This document shows, in pieces, positions 33,853 through 43,276 of a stretch of 64,000 nt of DNA (position 1 is its first letter; every line of letters starts with the position of its first letter). Both the position numbers and the translations under genes were made by a program. The notes beneath the pieces were generated by a model. That model saw only the letters and a program-made list of their open reading frames with translations. It had not been told where the DNA came from and did not search any database. The stretch comes from Lachnoclostridium sp. An76 (GTDB lineage Bacteria > Bacillota > Clostridia > Lachnospirales > Lachnospiraceae). The stretch spans positions 496,001 to 560,000 of the forward strand of contig NZ_NFHL01000001.1 of NCBI RefSeq assembly GCF_002161355.1, read 5' to 3'.

Positions 33853-35922
33853 CTATTCCGCCGTCTCCCCGGAAGCCCAGTCGTCCAGGTCCGGGCTGTA
33901 ATTTTCATCGATATAAGCACCGTCCGGATTATCGTAGGTATCCTCGTAATCCTCGTCGTAATCCGTGTACTCTGTATCGCCGAAATTCTGTCCTTCTGTC
34001 TTGACATTCTCACCGCTCTCCGCGATCGTTGTGATGCCAAGATACGGAAATGCCTCCTCCATGATCTTTTTGCTCAACCCCAGTACCAGACTGCTGTCTC
34101 CGGCAGAGTCGTTCCTTGCCTCATCGATCACTACATAGACAAGCACCTCCGGGTTTTCCTGGGGCGCATAGCCCATATAAGAAAGAAGGTATTTGCCATT
34201 TCCGCGGGGAAGCTTTTCCGCGGTCCCTGTTTTCGCACCGATATCATAGCCTTCTACCTGCGCCCTCTGCCCTGTCCCGTAGTCCATGGTCGCTTTCAGA
34301 TAGGTTTTCAGCATCTTAGAGGTATCAGATGATATCGTCTTCCGCAGAAGGACCGGATCCTTTGTCTCGATCACGTTGCCGTTTTCATCCTGGATCTGCT
34401 TTACCACATGAGGTTCATAGTAATATCCCCCGTTGATCAGGGAAGCGAACGCCGCAGCCATCTGCGTCATGGTCACATTAAAATTCTGTCCGAATGAGTT
34501 GCTGGCAAGATCCACATCCGTCATATTCTCCGCAGTATACAGGAGCCCGGCCGTATATGCCTCCCCCGGAAGGTCGATCCCCGTATACTCTCCGAACCCG
34601 AAAATATGCTGGTACCTGGTGAAGTTATCCACCCCGATCGCTGACGCCATGTCCATGAGGGCAACATTACAGGAATTCGCGATCGCGTCCTGGATCGTTT
34701 CTGTCCCGTGCCCTGCCCGGTAATGGCAGCCGATCTCCCATCCCATCACATTCTTTGAGCCTCCGCAGTAATACGTCTCGTTCCCGGTGAGCGTCCCTGT
34801 CTCCAGCCCCGCTGCCACGGTAAACGGTTTTGCCACAGATCCGGGTTCATATGCATCGCTGACACAGAAATTACGCCAGAGGTCGTTCAGCACCTCAGCC
34901 TCTTTCTCTTCGTCTGACAGTTCATCCCATCCAGGTGTGCGGCCCTGCTCTGTATAATCTTCCGCCACTTCCTGTGTCTTCGCTGCCCAGGCCTCTTCCG
35001 GGTATACCTGGGACCAGTTTCTCGGCTCGTTCAGGTCAAAATTGGGGTACGATGCCTCTGCCAGGATCTCCCCTGTATTCGGGTTCATGATGATGACAGC
35101 GGTGTTCTTGCTGCCAAGCTCACCATCTCCGGCATGTTCCTGGTTAAACTCCAGGATCGCCTGCTCTACGATATTCTGGAGAGTCACATCGATCGTTGAC
35201 ACTACTGTATTTCCATTCTTCGCCGGCTTCACGGTTCTTTCCACAGAAGACTCTGAGTCAAAATACCCGTATTCACGCCCGTCAGTCCCGTTCAGAACGT
35301 CATTATACGCATTTTCAATGCCGATCGCCCCATTATTCCCCGCATAGGTAAACCCCACGACATCACTTGCCAGGCTTCCGTAAGGGTAAGTCCTCGTATA
35401 GTCATCCTCCAGCCAGACGCCCACCACATTCGGGTATTTTTCATCATCCTCGTCGATCTCATTAAATTTCTGCGCAGTCTCATAGTCCACGCCCTGTGCG
35501 AGGATCTCATACTGGCTGTCCGGATCCTCTTTGACCAGCCCGTCTACCACGCTTCCGTCGATACCGAAGCACTCGCTGAGTACTTCCTTGGTAGGTTCCA
35601 GATACTCCTCTTTATCCGTCAGCATCTTTACATCAAGTATCACATTGTACACACGCTCGCTGGTCGCTATCTTTGTGCCGTTGCGGTCCACGATATCCCC
35701 GCGCTTAAAAGCGATCACCCGGCTGTCATAGATCTGCTGGTCCAGGACTGCCTTTGTATATTTACTCCCTTTGGTTACATTGATATATGTGATCCTGCCT
35801 ATAAGAACAACAAAAGCCAGTATCACTGCCATAAATAGCATTACCAGCTTCCGTTGCATCCTGAGCGGGAATTTTTTTGTCAAAAATCCAAATCTGCTCT
35901 TTTTTCTTTTTCTTCCTGCCAT
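33853..35922 (-). CDS. Class B penicillin-binding protein (FtsI/PBP2B type), first of a tandem pair
   Basis: Divisome transpeptidase partner of FtsW. Basic cytoplasmic start, helix at ~25-45, dimerisation domain, transpeptidase with SVAK (S362), SCN (in ANSCNVALMD) and KTGTA (from K564). An acidic, Tyr/Asp-rich tail of about 50 residues ends the protein; no PASTA repeats. 689 residues. It follows ftsL by 11 bp. Directly downstream is a terminator and then a paralogue; one of the pair is probably vegetative and the other sporulation-specific, but sequence alone does not say which. Confidence 0.94.
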   Translation of the reverse strand: MAGRKRKKSRFGFLTKKFPLRMQRKLVMLFMAVILAFVVLIGRITYINVTKGSKYTKAVLDQQIYDSRVIAFKRGDIVDRNGTKIATSERVYNVILDVKMLTDKEEYLEPTKEVLSECFGIDGSVVDGLVKEDPDSQYEILAQGVDYETAQKFNEIDEDDEKYPNVVGVWLEDDYTRTYPYGSLASDVVGFTYAGNNGAIGIENAYNDVLNGTDGREYGYFDSESSVERTVKPAKNGNTVVSTIDVTLQNIVEQAILEFNQEHAGDGELGSKNTAVIIMNPNTGEILAEASYPNFDLNEPRNWSQVYPEEAWAAKTQEVAEDYTEQGRTPGWDELSDEEKEAEVLNDLWRNFCVSDAYEPGSVAKPFTVAAGLETGTLTGNETYYCGGSKNVMGWEIGCHYRAGHGTETIQDAIANSCNVALMDMASAIGVDNFTRYQHIFGFGEYTGIDLPGEAYTAGLLYTAENMTDVDLASNSFGQNFNVTMTQMAAAFASLINGGYYYEPHVVKQIQDENGNVIETKDPVLLRKTISSDTSKMLKTYLKATMDYGTGQRAQVEGYDIGAKTGTAEKLPRGNGKYLLSYMGYAPQENPEVLVYVVIDEARNDSAGDSSLVLGLSKKIMEEAFPYLGITTIAESGENVKTEGQNFGDTEYTDYDEDYEDTYDNPDGAYIDENYSPDLDDWASGETAE

Positions 35923-35933
35923 ATCATTTTTCC

Positions 35934-36485
35934 TTATTCTGATGCGTCGCTCGACTTCGCGAGCACTCCGCTCTCGGGAATGTCACTGTACTGCTTCACA
36001 TACTCCTCTGACGGCCTGTCATACTCCACGACAGCGCCTTCATTCTCAGGAACCATTCCCAGTTCATTCATCGCACGGTCGCGCACGGTCACGAGATTCA
36101 CAGAATCCGCCGCCGCATTATAAGCCGTGTCATTCGCCTCTGTCAGGTCTGCGAGCTGTTCCTGCATTGCAGTCACCTTCTCCGACCTGCTGACAACTTC
36201 TGACTGAAGGCTTAAATATACCATGCATACCATTACAGCACATACTGCTGCCACCGCCAGGAATACTGCGTATGCGGGGCTGATGCTCTTTGCGCGGTGT
36301 CTGTTCTTCGCCACCTGCCTGCTCATCGGCCTGTGCTGCTCCGGCTGCTCCGGATGCGCTCCCGACATCCGCTTCGGAAGAGGTTCCGCCTGGCGTACAG
36401 CATTGCCATACACATAGAACTGGCTGCGTTCATTTCCCCTGCGCCCCGTTGTTCTCTGATCGTATGTCCTGTATCCTGCTGCCAT
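35934..36485 (-). CDS. ftsL: FtsL-like septum-formation protein
   Basis: Small bitopic divisome protein that forms a coiled coil with FtsB-type partners and supports FtsQ/FtsW/PBP. A long, basic, Gln/Arg-rich cytoplasmic segment (~1-65), one helix (~70-92), then a heptad-like region SEKVTAMQEQLADLTEANDTAYN and a short tail. 183 residues, longer than usual because of both tails. Assignment rests on topology and position between rsmH and the PBP, since FtsL sequences are poorly conserved. Confidence 0.8.
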   Translation of the reverse strand: MAAGYRTYDQRTTGRRGNERSQFYVYGNAVRQAEPLPKRMSGAHPEQPEQHRPMSRQVAKNRHRAKSISPAYAVFLAVAAVCAVMVCMVYLSLQSEVVSRSEKVTAMQEQLADLTEANDTAYNAAADSVNLVTVRDRAMNELGMVPENEGAVVEYDRPSEEYVKQYSDIPESGVLAKSSDASE

Positions 36486-36566
36486 AACGCAATGCCCCTT
36501 TCCTGTTTTTTCTCCTCCGGGCTCTCCCCTTCCCGTCGGAAAATAAATATTTTAAACTACTCCCTG

Positions 36567-37502
36567 CTATGCACGTTCAAATATCCTCAGTTTCGCGCTT
36601 TTTGAACGGCTGTTGGACTCCATCTCCTCCTCTGTCGGAAGGATCGGCTTCCTTGTGACCACTTTTCCCTTTGAGGTCTTCCCACAGACACATACCGGGA
36701 AGTGGCTCGGACAGGTACATGGATTTTCGTTCTTGCGAAATGCGCTCTTCACGATCCTGTCCTCCAGCGAATGAAATGTAATGATACAGATCCGTCCCCC
36801 TGGATTTAGCATGTCGATCATATCATCCAGCGAATCCCTGAGCACGTCCAGCTCGTGGTTCAGTTCGATCCGGATCGCCTGGAACGTCCGCTTTGACGGA
36901 TGCCCCGAAGTCTTCTGGATCTTCATCGGTATGGCGTGCCGTATGATCTCATTCAGCTGTCCTGTTGTCTCGACCGGTCCCTTCGCGCGCTCTGCGACGA
37001 TATGCTTTGCGATATTTTTTGCAAATCTGTCTTCCCCGTAGTCGCGGATCACGCGGTAAAGTTCCGCCTCGCTGTATCCGTTGACAATGTCCCTTGCCGT
37101 CATCTTCTGCCTCTGGTCCATCCTCATATCAAGCGGTGCATCCGCCCGGTATGAAAATCCTCTCTCGGCAGTATCAAGCTGATACGATGACACCCCCAGG
37201 TCCAGGACGATCCCGTCCACCTTGTCAACTCCTATTGCTTGGAGCTGCGGCTTCATATCACGGTAATTGCTCCTGATTATCGTGACCTTCTCCCCGAAGC
37301 CTGCCAGCCGCTCTGACGCCGCTTTTATAGCGTCCGCATCCTGGTCTATTCCTATAAATCTCCCCTTGTCACCTAACCGGCTGCACACTTCAAAGGCATG
37401 TCCGCCTCCGCCCAGCGTGGCGTCCACGTATGTGCCGTCCGGTCTGACATTAAGCCCGTCCACTGTCTCGTGCAGCAGTACGGATACATGTTCGAATGCC
37501 AT
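36567..37502 (-). CDS. rsmH: 16S rRNA (cytosine(1402)-N4)-methyltransferase
   Basis: Methylates C1402 of 16S rRNA in the decoding centre using S-adenosylmethionine. Typical start [15 protein letters not shown], the SAM motif [12 protein letters not shown] (~28-39) and [14 protein letters not shown] (~100). 311 residues. Follows mraZ by 13 bp with a GGAGGA site, as throughout bacteria. Confidence 0.97.
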   Translation of the reverse strand: MAFEHVSVLLHETVDGLNVRPDGTYVDATLGGGGHAFEVCSRLGDKGRFIGIDQDADAIKAASERLAGFGEKVTIIRSNYRDMKPQLQAIGVDKVDGIVLDLGVSSYQLDTAERGFSYRADAPLDMRMDQRQKMTARDIVNGYSEAELYRVIRDYGEDRFAKNIAKHIVAERAKGPVETTGQLNEIIRHAIPMKIQKTSGHPSKRTFQAIRIELNHELDVLRDSLDDMIDMLNPGGRICIITFHSLEDRIVKSAFRKNENPCTCPSHFPVCVCGKTSKGKVVTRKPILPTEEEMESNSRSKSAKLRIFERA

Positions 37503-37515
37503 GGTCTCCTCCTTA

Positions 37516-37953
37516 TCAGATCCTGATCCCTATGGATTCCATACGCTCTGCGATGGCATCCAGGTCTTCTTCGCTCACCTGGCTGCGCTCTTCCCAAAGC
37601 GCCTTGTCCCAGATCTCAACTCTGTCCTGGACTCCCACCAGGACAACATCCTTCTCCAGATGCGCAGCCTTGCGGAGCGACGGCGGGACAAGAACTCTCC
37701 CCTGCTTGTCGAAGCTGCCCTCCGAAGCGCTTCCGAAGAAATAACGTTTAAAGATCCTGGCATCCTTGTTCATGCGTGGTAAGGTCTCAAGCTCGGCAAC
37801 AAATTTATTCCATTCTTCCTGAGAGTAAACAAAGAGGCATCCCTCCAGCCCGTTACATATGACGAAGCTGTCGCCCAGATCATCCCTGAGTTTCGCCGGA
37901 ATGATGAGTCGTCCTTTTTCATCAATGCTATGGTTAAACTCTCCTAATAACAT
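37516..37953 (-). CDS. mraZ: Transcriptional regulator MraZ
   Basis: AbrB-like ring-forming repressor of the dcw operon. Two SpoVT-AbrB repeats: [22 protein letters not shown] at the N-terminus and [17 protein letters not shown] at about 80-96. 145 residues, normal. Binds repeated boxes in its own promoter; a six-unit array lies 40 bp upstream, so autoregulation is very likely. First gene of the division cluster. Confidence 0.96.
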   Translation of the reverse strand: MLLGEFNHSIDEKGRLIIPAKLRDDLGDSFVICNGLEGCLFVYSQEEWNKFVAELETLPRMNKDARIFKRYFFGSASEGSFDKQGRVLVPPSLRKAAHLEKDVVLVGVQDRVEIWDKALWEERSQVSEEDLDAIAERMESIGIRI

Positions 37954-37993
37954 CTGGAATCCTTTCTCTTAATGTGAGCCTCCACATCGCTCC

Positions 37994-38048
37994 CCACTTT
38001 GTACCACTAGCCACCACTCTTTACCACTTGACTCCATTCTAAACCACC
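37994..38048 (-). promoter_or_regulatory. MraZ operator: six boxes at exact 10-bp spacing
   Basis: On minus, AGTGG starts units at 38028, 38018, 38008 and 37998, with variants AATGG (38038) and GGTGG (38048) continuing the same 10-bp phase. Known MraZ operators are short TGGG/GTGG-type direct repeats with about one helical turn between them. The array runs from just upstream of the -10 to the leader, so bound MraZ would cover the transcription start. Confidence 0.85.
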
Positions 38049-38064
38049 ACTCCCCCTTTTTCAA
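38036..38064 (-). promoter_or_regulatory. Promoter of the mraZ (dcw) operon
   Basis: Read on minus: TTGAAA (38064-38059), 17-bp spacer, TAGAAT (38041-38036). The -10 and expected start site lie inside the MraZ box array. Confidence 0.75.
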
Positions 38065-38133
38065 CCCCTTTTTTTGATTTTTTTGTGACTCCCGAAAGCC
38101 GTAAATACGGCTGAAAACCGCGGTTTTCAGGGC

Positions 38134-38190
38134 AAAAAAAGAACATGTAGAGGATGGAATTCATCCATCACCCTACATGTTGTGTTTTTT
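38134..38190. terminator. Terminator upstream of mraZ, for the small membrane protein gene
   Basis: AACATGTAG/CTACATGTT outer stem with GATGGAT-type inner pairing around GAATTC. A T7 tract follows on minus and GTTTTTT on plus. A separate perfect 20-bp palindrome (CTGAAAACCG and its inverse, 38111-38130) sits between it and the mraZ promoter. Confidence 0.8.
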
Positions 38191-38263
38191 ACTGAAAATC
38201 ATGAAATTTATTATGAGGTGGGGCGGTTTCCCACTTTCATCAGGATCTGCCGCCCGGACCAGC

Positions 38264-38515
38264 TTATTCAGCTTCGGTCTCAGCAGAAAGGCTGTTCAGA
38301 TAATCTGTGACAGAATCATAATTCACTTCCGCCACAACCCTCTCTTTGCCGGACTCATACATATCGTAAGCCGAGTACCCCAGCCATCCGACCAGAGCAA
38401 GCGCTGCGATCGTAAGGACTCCCTTGCGGATGATCCCCATCATCCTCTGCTTCCGCATGAGCTGTTTTCTGTTGGCCTTCTCCTGTTTATAACGGTCCAC
38501 CTTTTCCTGGCTCAT
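38264..38515 (-). CDS. Small single-helix membrane protein of unknown function
   Basis: I recognise no named family. The 83-residue product has a very basic, Lys/Arg/Gln-rich N-terminus (residues 1-27), one hydrophobic helix (~28-50) and a short extracellular acidic tail (NYDSVTDYLNSLSAETEAE). ATG 38515 follows AAAGGAG at a 10-nt spacing. Its place beside the dcw cluster and its bitopic form suggest an envelope or divisome accessory role; that is inference. It has its own terminator and lies downstream of degV on the same strand. Confidence 0.75.
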   Translation of the reverse strand: MSQEKVDRYKQEKANRKQLMRKQRMMGIIRKGVLTIAALALVGWLGYSAYDMYESGKERVVAEVNYDSVTDYLNSLSAETEAE

Positions 38516-38573
38516 ATCACATATGCTCCTTTCCGTGTTTCACTCAGATATTGACAGTTTATCACATTCTGCG

Positions 38574-39419
38574 TCAGAGCACAACAATTATTCCGCCGTC
38601 ATTTGCATACATGGTACTGATACCGGCTGTATCCACGATAAAGCTGTCCCTTACATGGATCTTATCAAGGATCATCCTCTCTACCTCTCGCGCCCTTTCA
38701 GGACAGTTGCAGTGCGCGATCGCGAGTACCTTTTCTTTTGTCCGTTTCCCGTCACGCACGATCTGCTCAGTCATTTTAACCAGCGCCCGCTTCACCCCCC
38801 TGGCCTGCCCAAGCTGGCAGATCGTCCCCTGGGGAGTCGAACCCATTACTGGTTTGATATTGAGCGCGCTGGCCACAAAAGATCTGATCCCCGTGAGCCG
38901 TCCGTTCTTGCGCAGTGTATCAAGGTTTTCCAGGACAAAATACGTATGCTGCCCTTCAATATAAGCCTCCGTCTCACTGACTGTCTCCTCAAATGTCATC
39001 CCCTGCTCTTCGCACTCTCTGACCTTGCAGGCGATCAGGGTTTCCCCGACAGACGCTGACCTGGAATTAAAGACATGGATCTGCCTGCCGTCCTCTCCGT
39101 GCTCCTCTTTCCAGAGCTTAGCCGCAAGCTGTGCGCTGTTATATGACCCGCTCAGCTCAGAGGAAAGGGTGACCACATACACTCTCCGCTCTTCCCCGCT
39201 GTACAGTTCCATGTATTTTTCCGGTGAAGGGCAGGATGACTTCGGGCACTCCGGACTCGCCGCCACCCGGCGCAGGAAATCCGCCTGGTCAAAAGTCTCA
39301 TCATCCATGACCACATCCCCGTCCACCTGCATGCTCAAAGGCGCGCTCGTGTAAATGCCGCTCTCCTTCATCTTGTGTGTCAGCTCACCGCAGCTGTCTA
39401 CAATGATCTTATAATCCAT
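38574..39419 (-). CDS. DegV family fatty-acid-binding protein
   Basis: DegV proteins bind a fatty acid and present it to the FakA kinase for acyl-phosphate formation. 281 residues with the family start YKIIVDSCGELT, the TLSSELSGSYNSAQLA segment (~85-100) and the late ARGVKRALVKM and IAHCNCPERA regions. ATG 39419 follows TGGAGGAG. No fakA is adjacent, which is common for extra DegV copies. Confidence 0.93.
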   Translation of the reverse strand: MDYKIIVDSCGELTHKMKESGIYTSAPLSMQVDGDVVMDDETFDQADFLRRVAASPECPKSSCPSPEKYMELYSGEERRVYVVTLSSELSGSYNSAQLAAKLWKEEHGEDGRQIHVFNSRSASVGETLIACKVRECEEQGMTFEETVSETEAYIEGQHTYFVLENLDTLRKNGRLTGIRSFVASALNIKPVMGSTPQGTICQLGQARGVKRALVKMTEQIVRDGKRTKEKVLAIAHCNCPERAREVERMILDKIHVRDSFIVDTAGISTMYANDGGIIVVL

Positions 39420-39602
39420 AATCTCTCCTCCAGGAACACAATGTGTATTTTACATTTCCAGTATATGTAGTTTTTAATACCAGATTTAAATATACCATAT
39501 ATTTTCCCGGAAGGAAAGTCTTTCCTGTGAAATTCCTGTGAGCGAACTTCCCGCGAAATTCCTTTGAGCAGCTGTTGCGGGCAAACATCATAATCCGTCC
39601 GT

Positions 39603-41129
39603 TTATTCACCCTCCAGGCGGATCCTCCTGGAAATCCCCAGCGCGATCCCCATCTCCGCCATCAGGAACAGGATCGCAGTCCCCCCGTAACTGATGAACG
39701 GGAGCGTAATGCCTGTGGTCGGGAGCAGGCCCGTGACCACCGCGATATTTAAGATCACCTGCAGCGCGATATGAGCGAAGATCCCGGTCGCGATCAGCGA
39801 ACCGTAAAGATCCGGCGCGTTTTTGGCGATAAACATCAGGCGGTACAGAAGGAGCCCGAACAAGATCAGGATCAGGATCGCTCCGAATACTCCCAGTTCC
39901 TCGCAGATGACCACAAGGATCATATCATTCTGGGCCTCCGGGATCACTCCCAGCTTCTGCGTGCTGTTCCCAAGCCCTTTTCCGAAAAATCCTCCGCTTC
40001 CGATGGCATACAGTCCCTGCATGACCTGATAGCTTCCATCATCCATGGTAGCCTCCGGATTCAGCCAGGAGATGATCCTCTGAAGGCGGAAATTGTCGCT
40101 GTTTTCCGCTGTCACAGCCAGGACTGCAATGCCAATGGCAGCCACAACCACTCCCACTCCGATGACCGCCAGGAACGGCTTTGTCTTCGGATGGATCACA
40201 AAGATCAGGATGCAGGTGATCGCCATTACGATGATCGCCGTACTCAGGTTGTCCGTCAGGAAGAGGACGCCTCCCGACGCCACCGCTCCCAGCACAAAGA
40301 CGCGGATGATCCCTTCCATGGTATACGCTTTTTTCCCGAGACGGCACAGTTCATAAGAGATAAAAAGGATGACCGCGATCTTCGTGATCTCCGCCGGCTG
40401 GACCGTCATATTTCCCGGAAGGCCGATCCACCGCCTCGCCCCGTTTACCGTCACACCCAGAGGGGTCTGCACAAGCGCCATCAGGAAAATCGAGAATATA
40501 TAGATCTCAAAGGCAAACGCACCGTAAAAATGATAGTCGATCTTGGATACAATAAACATGCCCGCCACGCCTGCCGCCGCGATCAGCGCCTGCTTTGAAA
40601 AATAATACATATCATTCCCGAAATCCGCCTGCGCCTCATACGCACTCGTGCTGTAAAGCATGACAAGTCCGAAACACATCAGGAATACGATCACCATCAG
40701 AAGGTCAAAATCAAAATACTGTTCCTTTACCGCAGCCCTGCTCCGGCTTTTCGCGATCACTGCCGCCAGACCGGTGCGTTTCGGCGTTCTCGCCGGGCGC
40801 GCCGCCTGCCGCCGCTGCCCTGTATGTCCCATATCTCCTGTGCGCCGGACACTTTCCGGTCCGGCAGCCTGCCTGCGGGGACTGTACTCCGGCACCGGCT
40901 TGGGAGTACGGATCACCTGACGCCGCCTGTCAATGGCCCTCTGATAACTTTCATAGCCCGAGCGTATACTTACCGGCCGCATTGGCTTCGTATCTGAAAG
41001 GGAAGAGGAACTTTCCCTCTGTCCCACGGCTCTCATGGGCTGTGTGTCCCCGAGCCGCGGGCTGCCTTTCTTTCTGCTTTTTTTGTCCTGCCCTCGATTT
41101 TTGATCGGTCTGACAGTCCTGCTTCTCAT
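39603..41129 (-). CDS. Second FtsW/SpoVE/RodA-family polymerase with a long cytoplasmic N-terminus
   Basis: SEDS peptidoglycan polymerase. The helices match those of the 28523 gene (MLYSTSAYEAQ, GARRWIGLPGNMTVQPAEITK, PEAQNDMILVVICEELG, FISYGGTAILF). In contrast, residues 1-~130 are a basic, Arg/Pro/Gln-rich low-complexity segment not typical of FtsW, containing two similar blocks (DTQPMRAV and DTKPMRPV). 508 residues. ATG overlaps the asnB stop by 4 bp (ATGA), so the two are translationally coupled, an unusual pairing of amino-acid and wall genes. Could be the sporulation (SpoVE) or vegetative form. Confidence 0.92.
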   Translation of the reverse strand: MRSRTVRPIKNRGQDKKSRKKGSPRLGDTQPMRAVGQRESSSSLSDTKPMRPVSIRSGYESYQRAIDRRRQVIRTPKPVPEYSPRRQAAGPESVRRTGDMGHTGQRRQAARPARTPKRTGLAAVIAKSRSRAAVKEQYFDFDLLMVIVFLMCFGLVMLYSTSAYEAQADFGNDMYYFSKQALIAAAGVAGMFIVSKIDYHFYGAFAFEIYIFSIFLMALVQTPLGVTVNGARRWIGLPGNMTVQPAEITKIAVILFISYELCRLGKKAYTMEGIIRVFVLGAVASGGVLFLTDNLSTAIIVMAITCILIFVIHPKTKPFLAVIGVGVVVAAIGIAVLAVTAENSDNFRLQRIISWLNPEATMDDGSYQVMQGLYAIGSGGFFGKGLGNSTQKLGVIPEAQNDMILVVICEELGVFGAILILILFGLLLYRLMFIAKNAPDLYGSLIATGIFAHIALQVILNIAVVTGLLPTTGITLPFISYGGTAILFLMAEMGIALGISRRIRLEGE

Positions 41130-43018
41130 ATTATCACCTGTCTCGTATTCATCGCCGGATGCACCGGTTTGCCGTGTTCAAAAAATCTGTCATACCACAC
41201 AAGGAAAATATACACTGCCCAGATCTTCCTGCTGTCGTCTGTCTTCTCATTTGTATTCTTTCCTTCACGGTGGTCGTCCAGCATCTTCATGAGCAGATCC
41301 GTATTAAAGAACTTTTTCGCCGCGCTGGTCGCGAACATCGCTCTGACCCTGTTATAATACTTCTCTTCCCTCAGCCATACTCTGATGGGGATCGGGAACC
41401 CGAGCTTCTTTTTCTCAGCAGTCTTGCTGCGGATATGTCTTTCCGCCGCCGCCCGGAGAGCCACCTTTGTCCTCGGAGCCCTTACCTTATAGTCAAGGGG
41501 AAGCGTCTCCGCCAGCTCCAGCACCTTCTTATCCAGGAAGGGCACTCTGACTTCCAGGGAATTCGCCATGCCCATCTTATCTCCCTTCATGAGGATATCA
41601 TGGACCAGCCAGAGATGCAGGTCAACATACTGCATCTTTGTCACCGGGTCTTTATCCTTCACACGCTCATACAGCGGACGGGTCACATCCTGGATGCCCG
41701 GTCTGCATCCCTTCTTTAAGATCTTATTTGCCTCCCGCTCTGTGAAAATGTTTGTAGCGTTGGCAAAATAGCGCTCCTCCAGCGTCCTGCCGTGGCGCAT
41801 GAGGAATCCCCTGCCTTTCATCCCGCGCGGGAGACAGTACTCCGCGAATCTGCCCAGCAGGCGCCGGATCCCGAAGGGGATCTTATTAAAAGCCGTGTGT
41901 TCCAGAGGTTCACAGTAAATATTGTATCCGCCGAAAAGCTCATCCGAGCCCTCGCCGGAGAGGACGACTTTCACTTTCTTAGAAGCTTCCTCGCTCAAAA
42001 AATACAGTGCGATGGCAGCCGGGTCCGCCACCGGCTCATCCATATAGTACTGGATATCCGACAGCTTGTCCCAGTACTCGTCCGGGGTGATGACTTTCGC
42101 GTCATTCTCCATGTTGATACTCGCCGCGAACTCTTTTGCATCCTGTATCTCGCTGTACTGTCCCTCGTCAAATCCGACGGTAAACGTATGGTCCACCTGT
42201 CCGAGCCAGGTCAGATAGCTGGAATCCACTCCGCTCGACAGATAGGACGCGACCTCCACGTCACTGATCTTATGCTTCTCCACGGATTCCTTCATGACCG
42301 CTTCCACCTCGTCAACGACCTCCTCAAAGGATTTCGTATTATCCCCGGTGAAATCCGGCTCAAAATACCGTGTGATCTTCATCTCTCCATTTTCATAGGT
42401 GAAATAATGTCCCGGCTGGAGACAGAACACACCTTTAAAAAATGTCTCATTCGTAGGCACGAACTGGAAAGAGAGATAATTTCCAAGAGCATCCTCATTA
42501 AAGATCTTGTCAAACTTCGGATGCTCCATAAACGCCTTGATCTCTGAGGCGAACATGAGCGTCCCGTTCATCTGCGCATAGTAGAGGGGCTTAATGCCAA
42601 AGATATCCCTTGCCGCGAAAAGGCGCTTCCTCTTCTTGTCCCAGATTGCGAAAGCGTACATCCCGCGCAGCCTGTCCACCAGTCTCTCGCCCCACTCCTC
42701 AAATCCATGGACCAGTGTCTCGGAATCTGTATTGGACACGAAAACATGCCCTGCCGCTGCCAGCTCCTCCCTGAGTTCCTGATAATTATAGATTTCCCCG
42801 TTAAATACAAGCACCAGGCTCCTGTCTTCATTATATAACGGCTGGTCGCCCACAGACGAAAGGTCGATAATGCTCAGGCGCCGGAATCCCAGCGCCGCGT
42901 CCTCATCGACATACTTTCCTTCACTGTCCGGCCCCCGGTGAATGATCGTATTCATCATATTCACCAGCACCTGTTCTCTGTCTTCCACTTCGCCCACAAA
43001 CCCTGCGAATCCACACAT
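41126..43018 (-). CDS. asnB: Asparagine synthetase, glutamine-hydrolysing
   Basis: Converts aspartate to asparagine with glutamine and ATP. After Met comes Cys2, the glutaminase nucleophile, in MCGFAGFVG; the N-terminal amidotransferase fills ~1-210. The synthetase has the PP-loop LSSGVDSSYL near 250 and a long C-terminal domain. 630 residues. ATG 43018 has AAAGGAG upstream. Some AsnB proteins in Firmicutes instead amidate meso-diaminopimelate in peptidoglycan precursors, and the coupling to an FtsW gene makes that alternative worth keeping. Confidence 0.93.
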   Translation of the reverse strand: MCGFAGFVGEVEDREQVLVNMMNTIIHRGPDSEGKYVDEDAALGFRRLSIIDLSSVGDQPLYNEDRSLVLVFNGEIYNYQELREELAAAGHVFVSNTDSETLVHGFEEWGERLVDRLRGMYAFAIWDKKRKRLFAARDIFGIKPLYYAQMNGTLMFASEIKAFMEHPKFDKIFNEDALGNYLSFQFVPTNETFFKGVFCLQPGHYFTYENGEMKITRYFEPDFTGDNTKSFEEVVDEVEAVMKESVEKHKISDVEVASYLSSGVDSSYLTWLGQVDHTFTVGFDEGQYSEIQDAKEFAASINMENDAKVITPDEYWDKLSDIQYYMDEPVADPAAIALYFLSEEASKKVKVVLSGEGSDELFGGYNIYCEPLEHTAFNKIPFGIRRLLGRFAEYCLPRGMKGRGFLMRHGRTLEERYFANATNIFTEREANKILKKGCRPGIQDVTRPLYERVKDKDPVTKMQYVDLHLWLVHDILMKGDKMGMANSLEVRVPFLDKKVLELAETLPLDYKVRAPRTKVALRAAAERHIRSKTAEKKKLGFPIPIRVWLREEKYYNRVRAMFATSAAKKFFNTDLLMKMLDDHREGKNTNEKTDDSRKIWAVYIFLVWYDRFFEHGKPVHPAMNTRQVII

Positions 43019-43190
43019 ATTAAGCTCTCCTTTTCACTCCCGCAGCCCACAGCCCGGATCCAGTCCACCCGGATGAGCAACTACACTCATAATAATAGAT
43101 AAGGAACCAGTTTCGGTAAGTCTTTTTACCTGATCTGATCCCTTATTGCCATGCTCTGCGTCTGATAAAAAATTATAGTTTCTGTACCAA

Positions 43191-43265
43191 TCGGGGTGAC
43201 AGGATTCGAACCTGCGACCTCACGGCCCCCAGCCGTGCGCTCTAACCAAACTGAGCCACACCCCG
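43191..43265 (-). tRNA. tRNA-Pro (GGG anticodon)
   Basis: 75 nt on minus. Acceptor CGGGGTG pairs with CACCCCG; D-arm GGCTCAGTTTGGTTAGAGC; anticodon stem CACGG/CCGTG with loop CTGGGGG, anticodon GGG; T-arm GCAGGTTCGAATCCTGT. Discriminator A; no CCA is encoded. Stands alone between asnB and the cotJ operon. Confidence 0.95.
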
Positions 43266-43276
43266 CCGACTCATAC

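Noticed and set aside
32734..34332. 532-codon open frame opposite the two PBP genes
   Set aside because: Shadow of two conserved genes and the terminator between them; composition is not protein-like.
43021..43190. T-box or other riboswitch before asnB
   Set aside because: No T-box sequence (GGTGG antiterminator) or terminator structure is visible, although a short GGTAA/TTACC hairpin is present.
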